From NCBI RefSeq assembly GCF_021458635.1, contig NZ_JAIRDQ010000001.1, positions 1,488,001 through 1,552,000 on the forward strand: DNA of 64,000 nucleotides. Direction: 5' to 3'. Positions 27,174 through 35,026 of the stretch are shown piece after piece. Below the pieces are notes generated by a model that made no database searches, was not told the origin of the DNA, and worked only from the letters and a program-made list of their open reading frames with translations. A program made the position numbers and the translations under genes. How positions within the stretch are numbered: the first letter of the stretch is position 1; each line of letters starts with the position of its first letter. This stretch comes from Bradyrhizobium monzae (GTDB lineage: Bacteria > Pseudomonadota > Alphaproteobacteria > Rhizobiales > Xanthobacteraceae).

Positions 27174-27222
27174 ACCTTTTCAAATGCGCTGACCTTGCCT
27201 CAAACGGGGCGAGGTGAAGTCC

Positions 27223-27936
27223 TCAATTCGTCGCAGCTCTCGCCGCCGCAGGCATGTAGATCTGCGCGTAGCCTTCCTTGATCGCGGAGGTGATGCGATC
27301 CAGGCGACGGTCGATGTGCTTCTCCAGCACCGAGACGCAAGCGTCCTCGTTACGCGCCTTCAAGCCCTCGACCACCGCGCGGTGCTCGGCTTGTGTATTG
27401 GAGCGGTTGATGCTGTCCATGTCGATCCAGCGCACGAAGCGGATGCGGGCGTTGACGTTGCGCAGCACGCGCAGCATCTCGGCGTTGTTCGACATCCCCA
27501 TCAGCCGCTCGTGAAAGGTCTCGTCCAACTCGACCAGCTCCACCGAGGACCGCTCGCCGGGATCGGGGCCGGTGGCTTCGAGGAATTTCAGCAGCGCGTC
27601 GATGTCCTCGTCCCTGGCGCGCTTGATGGCGAGGCGGATCGAGGCGACCTCGATCGACTTGCGCAGCTCGTAGAGATCGAAGATCTCGTGCGCGTCGAGC
27701 TCGCGGCAGAAGAAGCCCTTGCCCGGCGTGAAGCGCAGAAAACCTTCGGTGTTGAGACGATTGAGCGCCTCGCGCAGCGGCGTGCGACTGACGCCGAGCC
27801 GTTTGGCCAGCTCACCCTCGTTGAGACGTTCGCCCGGCTTGAACTCATAGCTCACGGCCATCGCCTTGAGCTGTTCATAGACGCGATCGACGATACTATC
27901 GGAAGCCAGTTCCACGTTGCTCATCATCAGCTGCAT
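27223..27936 (-). CDS. GntR-family regulator (FadR/FCD subfamily)
   Basis: A 237-residue regulator. The winged helix-turn-helix has NEGELAKRLGVSRTPLREALNRL. The all-helical FCD domain has ligand/metal residues in ELDETFHERL, EHRAVVEGL and EKHIDRRL. Start is taken at 27936; ATGs at 27927 and 27924 are alternatives. It is upstream of, and on the same strand as, the amino-acid cluster that runs away from it on its other side, and is separated from the racemase-family gene by 94 bases. Confidence 0.88.
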   Translation of the reverse strand: MQLMMSNVELASDSIVDRVYEQLKAMAVSYEFKPGERLNEGELAKRLGVSRTPLREALNRLNTEGFLRFTPGKGFFCRELDAHEIFDLYELRKSIEVASIRLAIKRARDEDIDALLKFLEATGPDPGERSSVELVELDETFHERLMGMSNNAEMLRVLRNVNARIRFVRWIDMDSINRSNTQAEHRAVVEGLKARNEDACVSVLEKHIDRRLDRITSAIKEGYAQIYMPAAARAATN

Positions 27937-27951
27937 TCATGCCCGCACACA

Positions 27952-27967
27952 CCCCAATATACCGGGG
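27952..27967. promoter_or_regulatory. Possible GntR autoregulatory operator
   Basis: CCCCAATATACCGGGG, with outer arms CCCC/GGGG and a TATA centre, lies 15 bases before the GntR start codon, inside the expected promoter or leader. A partial palindrome at this place is typical of an autoregulatory site. Inference only. Confidence 0.35.
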
Positions 27968-28030
27968 CGTTGGGAGCGATTGCAATGCAAACGAGAGCAT
28001 AGGTTGTGAAAGAGCTTGCGACAGCCGGAC

Positions 28031-28774
28031 TCAAGCGAAGGCGCGCGGGCGCAGTCCAGCATGAAACCAGGTGATCATGGAATAGATGTCATAGACCGGC
28101 AACCCGACCTCGGCCTGCAGCGCGGCGGCATAAGGTGGCATGTTGGTGCATTCGAGCACGATGGCGCCGACGTCAGGGTTCTTCGCCACGAGCTGCTTGC
28201 CGGCCTCGACCACGTCGCGCTCGGCCTGGACGACGTCCATGTCGTCCTTCTCGGCCTTGATCAGGACGCGAAAGAACTCCTTGCCATTCTCGGTGCCGAC
28301 CAGCGGCGTGTCGAGCGGCACACCGGCGCCTTCGAGATGGGCCGGCGTCAGGCTCGAGCCCGACACCGTGACGAGGCCGACGCGCTTGCCCGGCGGCAGG
28401 GTCGCCTGCACCCACGGCACCTGCATCAGCGACGAGGTCGCGACGGGAACGCCGACGGCGGCCGCGATCTCCTTCTGGAACAGCGAGAGGAAGCCGCAAT
28501 TGGTGGTGATGGCCTCGGCCCCCAGTCGCACCAGGTCCTTGGCCGCATCGATGAAATCAGGCAGCAGGCCAGCCGCGCCCTTCAGCACCACTTTCTCCGG
28601 CGAAGCGCCGCTCACCACGCGATAGAGAACCGGGAAAGGCCAGGTCGTGCCATTGCCCATGTCGCCGGGAATGCGGGGGAAGCGCGCTTCCAGCATCAAG
28701 ATGCCGAGCGGTGCGCCGTAGATGGCCTTGCCGCCACGGGCGATACGGGAGGACGAGCTGGCTGCGTTGGTCAT
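28031..28774 (-). CDS. Aspartate/glutamate racemase-family protein
   Basis: A 247-residue protein of the Asp/Glu/hydantoin racemase superfamily. The two catalytic Cys are in ITTNCGFLSLF (near residue 92) and VLECTNMPPYA (near residue 210). Relatives include amino-acid racemases, maleate isomerase and arylmalonate decarboxylase. It lies next to the DadA-like oxidase gene (9-base gap), so interconversion of an amino acid or hydantoin-type compound before oxidation is likely. Exact reaction unknown. Confidence 0.82.
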   Translation of the reverse strand: MTNAASSSSRIARGGKAIYGAPLGILMLEARFPRIPGDMGNGTTWPFPVLYRVVSGASPEKVVLKGAAGLLPDFIDAAKDLVRLGAEAITTNCGFLSLFQKEIAAAVGVPVATSSLMQVPWVQATLPPGKRVGLVTVSGSSLTPAHLEGAGVPLDTPLVGTENGKEFFRVLIKAEKDDMDVVQAERDVVEAGKQLVAKNPDVGAIVLECTNMPPYAAALQAEVGLPVYDIYSMITWFHAGLRPRAFA

Positions 28775-28783
28775 GATGCGATC

Positions 28784-30049
28784 TCAGAGGAAGCGAGTGG
28801 GCGCGAACGGTGCGAGCGGAATTTCGGGAGCCTTGCCGCTCAGAAGCTGGGCGACGAGACGGCCAGTGCGGGCCGAGCTGACCAGCCCGATGTGGCCGTG
28901 GCCGAAGGCATAGACGATGTCGCGTGACGCGCGTGCGTATCCGATGCAGGGAATGCCGTCCGGCATGCTCGGCCGATGCCCAAACCAGGTTTTGATGCGC
29001 GAGGCCGGGATGTCCTTCGGCAGCTTCGGGAACATGCCCAGCAGGTTGTTGCGCAAGATCTCGGCGCGCTTCCAGTTCGGCGCGGCCTCGAGGCCTGCGA
29101 TCTCGACCGTGCCCGCGGCGCGCAGGCCCTTGTCGGTCCAGTTCACCACCATTTTTGCGTCGGAGGCCATCATCGAGCTGCGCGGCCCGGATTCCGGGTT
29201 CTCGATCATGACGTGATAGCCGCGCTCGGTTTCCAGCGGCAGCGGATCGCCAACCGAAGCGGTCAGCCGTTTCGAATGCGCGCCGGCGGCAACGACCGCG
29301 GCGTCGCAAGGGATCTCGCCGGTCTCGGTGAGGACGGCGACGAGCTTGTTGCCGGAAAGCTTGAGGCCCGTCGCCTTGGCGCGCACGAGTTTTGCGCCGT
29401 TCGCCAGCGCGTGCTGGGCAAGAGCTGCAACATAGGCGCCGGGATCGCGGCAGCGGCCGGCCTCTTCCACCACCACGCCAAAGGTGTAGCGCGGATGCAG
29501 ATCCGGCTCGCGCTGACGCATCTCGTCGGCGTTGAGCTCCATCCACTCGACGCCGACCTTCTTGCGCAGCCGCCAGCCGAGATCGTTGTCGAAATTGCCG
29601 CGCGACGGGAAGACGTGCATCACGCCGTTGCGCTCGACCAGTTCAGGCACACCCGCCTCTTCGGCAAGCTTCCGGTGCAGCAGCGGCGCGTCCTTCAGCA
29701 GGTCGCGCAGCGCAAAGGCGGTCTTCTCGACCCGCGCCTCGGTCCAGCCCGACAGCAGATATTTGATCAGCCAGGGCAGCGCCTTCGGCAAGTAAGACCA
29801 GCGGATCGCAAGAGGCCCGAGCGGGTCCATCAGATAGCCCGGCACCTTCTTCCAGATGCCCGGCTCGGCCGGCGGGATCACCGAATGCGACGACAGCCAG
29901 CCGGCATTGCCGTAGCTTGCCGCCTGTTCGCCACCGGGCTCGCCTGCGTCGATCAGCGTGACGCGATGACCCTCGCGCAGCGCCTCGATGGCGCTGATCA
30001 CGCCGACAGCGCCGGCTCCGATGATGGCGACATGGCGGCGTCCCGACAT
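28784..30049 (-). CDS. D-amino-acid dehydrogenase-like FAD oxidoreductase (DadA type)
   Basis: A 421-residue DAO-family flavoprotein. FAD motif VAIIGAGAVGVISAIEALREG at the N-terminus, ASYGNAGWLSSHSVIPP typical of DadA, and HIGLVSSARTGRLVAQLL near the C-terminus. It oxidatively deaminates a D-amino acid (or related amine) to an imino acid, feeding electrons to the respiratory chain. The neighbouring RidA and hydroxyacid dehydrogenase genes could handle the imine and oxo acid. It starts 3 bases after the stop of the TPP enzyme gene. Confidence 0.87.
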   Translation of the reverse strand: MSGRRHVAIIGAGAVGVISAIEALREGHRVTLIDAGEPGGEQAASYGNAGWLSSHSVIPPAEPGIWKKVPGYLMDPLGPLAIRWSYLPKALPWLIKYLLSGWTEARVEKTAFALRDLLKDAPLLHRKLAEEAGVPELVERNGVMHVFPSRGNFDNDLGWRLRKKVGVEWMELNADEMRQREPDLHPRYTFGVVVEEAGRCRDPGAYVAALAQHALANGAKLVRAKATGLKLSGNKLVAVLTETGEIPCDAAVVAAGAHSKRLTASVGDPLPLETERGYHVMIENPESGPRSSMMASDAKMVVNWTDKGLRAAGTVEIAGLEAAPNWKRAEILRNNLLGMFPKLPKDIPASRIKTWFGHRPSMPDGIPCIGYARASRDIVYAFGHGHIGLVSSARTGRLVAQLLSGKAPEIPLAPFAPTRFL

Positions 30050-30052
30050 CGG

Positions 30053-31714
30053 CTACGCCTTCACTGCCGGCGCAAAATCCTTGCCAACCGAGATCGCCCT
30101 GGAATCGATGATGCAATGGAGGATCGACGGCTTGCCCGAGGCGAGCGCGCGCTCGAACGCCGGCGCGAATTCTTCGGTGCGTTCGACACGCTCACCGTGG
30201 CCGCCAAACGCCTTCGCATACATCGCAAAATCGGGGTTCTTGAGCTGGGTGCCGACGACGCGGCCGGGATAGTCGCGCTCCTGGTGCATGCGGATGGTGC
30301 CGTATTGCGAATTGTCGACGACGATCACGATCAGCGGCGCATCATACTGCACGGCGGTCGCGAATTCCTGGCCGTTCATCAGGAAGCAGCCGTCGCCGGC
30401 GAAGGCAACGACGACGCGATCCGGAAATTGCCGCTTGGCGAGCACGCCCGCCGGCACGCCATAGCCCATCGAGCCCGAGGTCGGCGCGAGCTGCGACGCA
30501 AAGCTGTGGAAGCGATGATGGCGATGGATCCATCCGGCATAGTTGCCGGCGCCGTTGCAGACGATCGCGTCCTTTGGCAGGCGGTCGCGCAGCCAGGTCA
30601 TGACCTGACCGTACTGGAAATTGCCCGGCAGCTCGCGCGCCTTGCCGGTCCAGGCGAGATAATCGCCATGCGCCTTGGCGGCCTCACCCTTCCAGGCAAC
30701 GGCGCCTGATGGCTTCAGCGTCTCGACGGCGGCGGCAAACGCGGCCGGTGTCGCCTGGATCGCGAGCGCCGGCTGATAGATGCGGCCGAGTTCTTCGGAG
30801 CCCGGATGCACGTGGATCAGCTTCTGCTTCGGCGTCGGAATGTCGAGCAGCGTGTAAGACGACGACGGCATCTCCGACATGCGGCCGCCGATGAGAAGAA
30901 TGACGTCGGCGTTATCGATGCGGGCCTTCAGGCCGGGGCTCGGCCCGATGCCGAGATCGCCGGCGTAATGCGAGTGATCGGCGTCGATCAGCGAGGCCCG
31001 GCGGAACGAGGTCGCGACCGGCAGGTCGAACCGCTCGGCGAAGCGCGCGATGCTCTTGGTGGCTTCATCGGTCCAGCGCGAGCCGCCGAGAATGACGAGC
31101 GGCGCCTTGGCGCTCGCAAGCATCGTACCGACCTGCTCGATATCGGCAGGCGCGGGCCAGCTCACGGCGGGCTCGATGCGCATGGCGTCGGCGACGGCCG
31201 CGGTCTCGGTCAGCATGTTCTCCGGCAGCGCGATCACGACGGGACCGGGGCGGCCCTGCATGGCAACGCGGAAGGCGCGCGCGACCAGCTCCGGAATGCG
31301 ATCGGGACGATCGATCTCGACCGCCCATTTCGCCATGGTGCCGAACACCGCCTTGTAGTCGAGCTCCTGGAACGCCTCGCGCTCGCGCATGCCGGTGTCG
31401 ACCTGGCCGACGAACAGGATCATCGGCGTCGAATCCTGCATCGCGATGTGGACGCCGTGGCTGGCATTGGTCGCGCCGGGGCCGCGGGTGACGAAGCAGA
31501 TGCCCGGACGTCCCGTGAGCTTGCCATAGGCTTCCGCCATCATCGCCGCACCACCTTCGGCGCGGCAGATCACGACGTCGATCGGGCTGTCATGCAGCGC
31601 GTCGAGCGCCGCGAGATAGCTCTCGCCCGGCACGCAGGTGACGCGATCGACGCCCTGGGCGACCAGCTGATCGATCAGGATCTGGCCCCCGGTGCGGGTG
31701 TTGCGAATGGTCAT
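30053..31714 (-). CDS. TPP-dependent enzyme, acetolactate synthase-like
   Basis: A 553-residue full-length TPP enzyme with PYR, central and PP domains. The activating Glu is in VICRAEGGAAMMAEAYGKLTG near residue 45; the PP motif is FAGDGCFLMNGQEFATAVQ continuing to VVDN. The start MTIRNTRTGGQILID follows GGGAGCTGTC; the frame is open further upstream but that part overlaps an aminotransferase remnant. Because it sits among amino-acid oxidation genes and lacks a regulatory small subunit, it is more likely a 2-oxo-acid decarboxylase/carboligase than the biosynthetic acetolactate synthase. Confidence 0.83.
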   Translation of the reverse strand: MTIRNTRTGGQILIDQLVAQGVDRVTCVPGESYLAALDALHDSPIDVVICRAEGGAAMMAEAYGKLTGRPGICFVTRGPGATNASHGVHIAMQDSTPMILFVGQVDTGMREREAFQELDYKAVFGTMAKWAVEIDRPDRIPELVARAFRVAMQGRPGPVVIALPENMLTETAAVADAMRIEPAVSWPAPADIEQVGTMLASAKAPLVILGGSRWTDEATKSIARFAERFDLPVATSFRRASLIDADHSHYAGDLGIGPSPGLKARIDNADVILLIGGRMSEMPSSSYTLLDIPTPKQKLIHVHPGSEELGRIYQPALAIQATPAAFAAAVETLKPSGAVAWKGEAAKAHGDYLAWTGKARELPGNFQYGQVMTWLRDRLPKDAIVCNGAGNYAGWIHRHHRFHSFASQLAPTSGSMGYGVPAGVLAKRQFPDRVVVAFAGDGCFLMNGQEFATAVQYDAPLIVIVVDNSQYGTIRMHQERDYPGRVVGTQLKNPDFAMYAKAFGGHGERVERTEEFAPAFERALASGKPSILHCIIDSRAISVGKDFAPAVKA

Positions 31715-31842
31715 GACAGCTCCCTGCAGGCTTTGGCGAAGCGCTTCACGGCCTCGCGCAAGTTTTGTTCCGAGGTGGCGTAGGACAGGCGGAAATAAGG
31801 TGCAAGGCCGATGCAAACAGTGCAGAGGGCATCGGCATGCAT
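31711..31842 (-). pseudogene. C-terminal remnant of a class I/II aminotransferase
   Basis: A 43-codon frame reads ...CIGLAPYFRLSYATSE, then QNLREAVKRFAKACRELS and a stop. PYFRLSYATSE is a hallmark of the extreme C-terminus of aspartate aminotransferase-type enzymes. No PLP-lysine domain precedes it: immediately upstream is the intact RidA gene. The ATG at 31840 appears accidental. The stop overlaps the ATG of the TPP enzyme gene (TCATGA), so the remnant may persist because it carries that gene's ribosome binding site. It implies that an aminotransferase gene once stood here. Confidence 0.65.
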
Positions 31843-31843
31843 G

Positions 31844-32197
31844 TCAGCTACGCGCGGCGATTGCGATCACCTCGATACGATACGCGGGGTCGGCGAGCTC
31901 GACTTTGCCGCAGGCGCGAGTCGGCGCGTTGCCGGGCACGACCCAGGCATCATAGACCGCGTTCATGGCGTCGAAATCGTCCATCGTCTTGAGCCAGACC
32001 TGGACGCTGAGCAGGCGCGACTTGTCGGTGCCGGCGCGCGCCAGCATGTCGTCGACCTTCGCCAGCGCCTCGCGGGTCTGCTGGGTGATGTCGGCGGTCT
32101 TGGTGTCCGCGACTTGTCCTGCGAGGAAAACGAGATCGCCGAACACGGAGGCGCGGCTGCGGCGGGCGTTCTGGTCGATACGGGTGATATCCGACAT
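31844..32197 (-). CDS. RidA-family imine/enamine deaminase
   Basis: A 117-residue YjgF/RidA-family protein. The conserved Arg region is APTRACGKVELADPAYRIEV near the C-terminus, and the N-terminal FGDLVFLAGQVAD matches the family. RidA proteins hydrolyse reactive 2-imino/enamine intermediates to oxo acids. It sits downstream of the D-2-hydroxyacid dehydrogenase gene and in the same cluster as the DadA-like oxidase that would produce such imines. Confidence 0.87.
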   Translation of the reverse strand: MSDITRIDQNARRSRASVFGDLVFLAGQVADTKTADITQQTREALAKVDDMLARAGTDKSRLLSVQVWLKTMDDFDAMNAVYDAWVVPGNAPTRACGKVELADPAYRIEVIAIAARS

Positions 32198-32213
32198 GGG
32201 ATGTCCTTATGTC

Positions 32214-33131
32214 TTACTTGCCGGTGGCGATGATGCGGCGGCAGTGATCGAGCGCTGCGCCAATGAGATTGTCGCTCGCCTCGGGCGTACGGAACGCCGA
32301 ATGCGCCGACAGCGTCACGTTCGGCAATTTGGTCAGGGCATGACCTGCCGGCAGCGGCTCGACGGTGAAGACGTCGAGGCCAGCATGCGCGATATGGCCG
32401 GAGCGCAGCGCCTCTAACATCGCGTCCTCGTCGACGACTGCGCCGCGCGCGGTGTTGATCAAAATGCTCCCCTTGCGCATCTGAGCGATGCGCTCGCGCG
32501 ACAGGAAACCCTTGGTCTCGTCGTTGAGCAAAAGATGCAGCGAGATGACATGGCTCTCCGCCAGCAGCTTCTCCAGCGACACGAACGCGACACCCGGATG
32601 CGTCTTCGGCGTCCTGTTCCAGGCAATCACCTTCATGCCGCAGCCGGCCGCCATGCGTGCGGCTTCGGCCGCAATGCCGCCGAAACCGATCAGGCCGAGG
32701 GTCTTGCCGGTGAGCTGCACGGCGTCGCGGCGCAGCCAATTGCCCTCACGCATGCCGCGATCCATCTCGCCAAAGCTTTTGGCAGACGCCCACATCAACG
32801 CGATCGCGCATTCGGCCACGGCCGTGTCGCCATAACCCTTGATGGTGTGCACGGCGATGCCACGTTGGCTAAGCTCTTCCGGATTCATGTAGCTGCGCGC
32901 GCCGGTGCCGAGGAAGACAACATGCTTCAGCGCCTTGCAATTCTCGACAATCGCACTCGGCACCGCGGTGTGATCGACGATCATGATCTCGGCATCACCG
33001 AGCAGGCCGGGCAGATCGTCCGGCTTGATCGCGGGATTGCGGTTGATGCCAACCGGCAGTTTCGCCGCGCTCAGCAGCGTCTCGGTGACCGCGGCCAGCG
33101 TGTCGTTGGCATCGACGAAAACAGCACGCAC
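32214..33131 (-). CDS. D-2-hydroxyacid dehydrogenase (NAD-dependent)
   Basis: A 305-residue dehydrogenase. NAD-binding motif GLIGFGGIAAEAARM; catalytic Arg in INTARGAVVDEDAM, Glu in LDVFTVEPLP, and His in LSAHSAFRTPE. Start is GTG at 33131, preceded by GGAGAAAGTCT; a longer frame begins at 33149 but has no good site. It reduces a 2-oxo acid to a D-hydroxy acid or the reverse. It is the first gene of the minus-strand amino-acid cluster and divergent from the ABC binding protein. Confidence 0.87.
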   Translation of the reverse strand: MRAVFVDANDTLAAVTETLLSAAKLPVGINRNPAIKPDDLPGLLGDAEIMIVDHTAVPSAIVENCKALKHVVFLGTGARSYMNPEELSQRGIAVHTIKGYGDTAVAECAIALMWASAKSFGEMDRGMREGNWLRRDAVQLTGKTLGLIGFGGIAAEAARMAAGCGMKVIAWNRTPKTHPGVAFVSLEKLLAESHVISLHLLLNDETKGFLSRERIAQMRKGSILINTARGAVVDEDAMLEALRSGHIAHAGLDVFTVEPLPAGHALTKLPNVTLSAHSAFRTPEASDNLIGAALDHCRRIIATGK

Positions 33132-33258
33132 AGACTTTCTCCTTCTCAATCCCGGATCGCGAACCGGGCGTGGTCCGGCCGGGCGTCACGCGATTTTCTC
33201 CCGCTTTGCCAGAGCACTAGGCTCCAACTGCCCGATCGCTCAAATTGCCGGCAGAGGC

Positions 33259-33273
33259 GCAATACCATATTGC
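33259..33273. promoter_or_regulatory. Palindromic operator candidate between divergent genes
   Basis: GCAATA-CCA-TATTGC is a perfect 6-bp inverted repeat in the 212-base divergent region between the hydroxyacid dehydrogenase and the amino-acid binding protein. The FCD-type GntR regulator at 27223 is the nearest candidate. Site seen; binding inferred. Confidence 0.45.
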
Positions 33274-33343
33274 ATTATGCCCTGAATACAGAAATAGTCC
33301 ACGAGCCGGAGCTGATGATCCCCATTCCCCAGGAGCACTGCCC

Positions 33344-34180
33344 ATGAACCGCAGGGACGCATTCACCACCGTAGCACTGGCCGGCGCTGCCATGGCCGCG
33401 ACCGCTTCGGCCAAGGCCGACACCACGCCGACCTCCACGCTCGACCGCATCAAGAAGAGCGGTGTGCTGCGGATCGCGGTCATCGCAGGCCAAGACCCCT
33501 ATTTCCACAAGGACCTCGCGACCAATCAATGGTCGGGCGCCTGCATCGACATGGCGAACGACATTGCGGGCAAGCTGGGCGCCAAGGTCGAGACGCTGGA
33601 ATCGACCTGGGGCAACCAGATCCTCGATCTCCAGGCCGACAAGATCGACCTCGCCTTCGCTGTGAACCCGACGCCCGAACGTTCGCTCGTCATCGACTTT
33701 TCGACGCCGATCCTGGTGCACTCCTTCACCGTCATCACCAAGAAGGGTTTTGCCAAGCCGCAAACCTGGGCCGAGCTCAACAAGCCCGAGGTCAAGATCG
33801 CCGTCGACATCGGCTCGACCCATGAGACCATCGCGCGGCGTTACTGCCCGAAGGCGAACATCCTCGGCTTCAAGACGCGCGACGAGGCGATCCTCGCTGT
33901 GTCGACCGGCCGCGCCGACTGCAATGTCTCGCTCGCGGTGCTTTCGATCTTCACGCTGAAAAAGAATCCGACGCTTGGCGATCTCGCGATCCCGCGGCCG
34001 CTGCTGACGCTGCCGACCAACCTCGGTATCCGTGCCGAAGCCGATCGTCGATACAAGGATTTCCTCAGTGCCTGGGCCGACTACAACCGTTCGCTGGGCC
34101 AGACCCGCGAATGGCTGCTGAAGGCCTATGAAACCGTCGGTCTGAGCGCCGACGACATTCCGGGCGAAGTGCAGTTCTGA
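33344..34180 (+). CDS. Amino-acid ABC transporter substrate-binding protein (family 3, orphan)
   Basis: A 278-residue periplasmic binding protein. A short Arg-Arg-containing signal (MNRRDAFTTVALAGAAMAAT) precedes the family 3 fold: LDRIKKSGVLRIAV, DMANDIAGKLGAKVE, IDLAFAVNPTPERS. The ATG follows AGGAGCACTGCCC. No permease or ATPase gene is nearby. Its position divergent from the amino-acid oxidation cluster suggests that it supplies that pathway's substrate, using permeases encoded elsewhere. Confidence 0.88.
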   Translation: MNRRDAFTTVALAGAAMAATASAKADTTPTSTLDRIKKSGVLRIAVIAGQDPYFHKDLATNQWSGACIDMANDIAGKLGAKVETLESTWGNQILDLQADKIDLAFAVNPTPERSLVIDFSTPILVHSFTVITKKGFAKPQTWAELNKPEVKIAVDIGSTHETIARRYCPKANILGFKTRDEAILAVSTGRADCNVSLAVLSIFTLKKNPTLGDLAIPRPLLTLPTNLGIRAEADRRYKDFLSAWADYNRSLGQTREWLLKAYETVGLSADDIPGEVQF

Positions 34181-34335
34181 TTGATCATTTTGTCCGGGAC
34201 GTCTCCAGCCGCGCAGCGAACCGCTGAAATCCTTCCTCAGCCGATTTCACGAGACGCATGAAGGCGGCACCCGCACGCCGCGCGACGGCCCGGGCGCACA
34301 TGAGGTCCACGTCGAGCCACAAGCGAACGTCCACA

Positions 34336-34947
34336 TCAGACTGCACGTCGGGGGGGCACGACCGCAGGGAGCAATGGCCACGCCGTCATTGCAAGTTCTA
34401 TGACGCGGCGAAGCTCGCCAGCAGTCGCGCCGGCTTGTGGCAAATTCAATATGGCCTGCAACACACCGAGATAGTGCCACGCCAATCCGTCGATGTCGGT
34501 TGCCGCCGCCAATTCTCCACTTGCGACCGCCTCGCGCAAAATCTCGCTGAGGATCGCACGCTGCTGCTTAAGTCCTTGCCGCGCGACCGACTGGCCCGCC
34601 GGAGGCAGATCGACCATCTCGGCGCAAGATCGAGCCAGTAAGCATCCAACCGGTCGCGCCCCCCTGCCGTCTCTGGGCAGGAATTCGTGCAACAACGCTT
34701 CGAGCTGTTGGCGCTTCGTGTCGCCCCGGACGGCGCTCATCCGCCGCACGACGCGGTCGACGTAAGTCGAAAGGACTTCCTGGAACAGCCCGTCCTTATC
34801 CTGAAATCGCTTGTACACACTCGACCGCGACAAACCCATCGCTGTCGTCAGTTGATCGATTGACGAAGCCGAATAGCCATGACGCCAAAACACATCCATC
34901 GCGGAATGGATCACGGCATCGTCATCGAATTGGGGTTTCCCGCTCAT
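34336..34947 (-). CDS. TetR-family repressor
   Basis: A 203-residue TetR protein. N-terminal HTH: AVIHSAMDVFWRHGYSASSID and MGLSRSSVYKRFQDKDGLFQEV. The ligand domain has cysteines near the middle (VGCLLARSCAEM). Start at 34947 follows GCGGGGATGCG. It is divergent from an NmrA-like reductase gene, with a perfect palindromic operator between, the usual arrangement for a repressor controlling a quinone- or electrophile-responsive reductase. The 155 bases between its stop and the preceding binding-protein gene hold no convincing gene. Confidence 0.88.
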   Translation of the reverse strand: MSGKPQFDDDAVIHSAMDVFWRHGYSASSIDQLTTAMGLSRSSVYKRFQDKDGLFQEVLSTYVDRVVRRMSAVRGDTKRQQLEALLHEFLPRDGRGARPVGCLLARSCAEMVDLPPAGQSVARQGLKQQRAILSEILREAVASGELAAATDIDGLAWHYLGVLQAILNLPQAGATAGELRRVIELAMTAWPLLPAVVPPRRAV

Positions 34948-34968
34948 CGCATCCCCGCTTGACATTCT

Positions 34969-35005
34969 GGAACGATCGTTCCAACTATTGTGAACTGATC
35001 GTTCC
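34969..35005. promoter_or_regulatory. Two-site TetR operator
   Basis: GGAACGATCGTTCC (34969-34982) is a perfect 14-base palindrome. A second, imperfect copy, GAACTGATCGTTCC, lies at 34992-35005, one half sharing GATCGTTCC exactly. The two are centred 23 bases apart between the divergent starts at 34947 and 35027, so one repressor could shut both promoters. Confidence 0.7.
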
Positions 35006-35026
35006 AAGATACGAAAGGTCGTCCGG

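Noticed and set aside
30053..31714. Biosynthetic acetolactate synthase (ilvB)
   Set aside because: No ilvH small subunit or ilvC follows and the gene is embedded in an amino-acid oxidation cluster, so the biosynthetic name would mislead.
34185..34346. A 54-codon minus-strand frame beginning with GTG downstream of the TetR gene
   Set aside because: It overlaps the TetR stop, has no ribosome binding site of its own and no recognisable domain. It could be a sliver of a lost gene, but I cannot support that.
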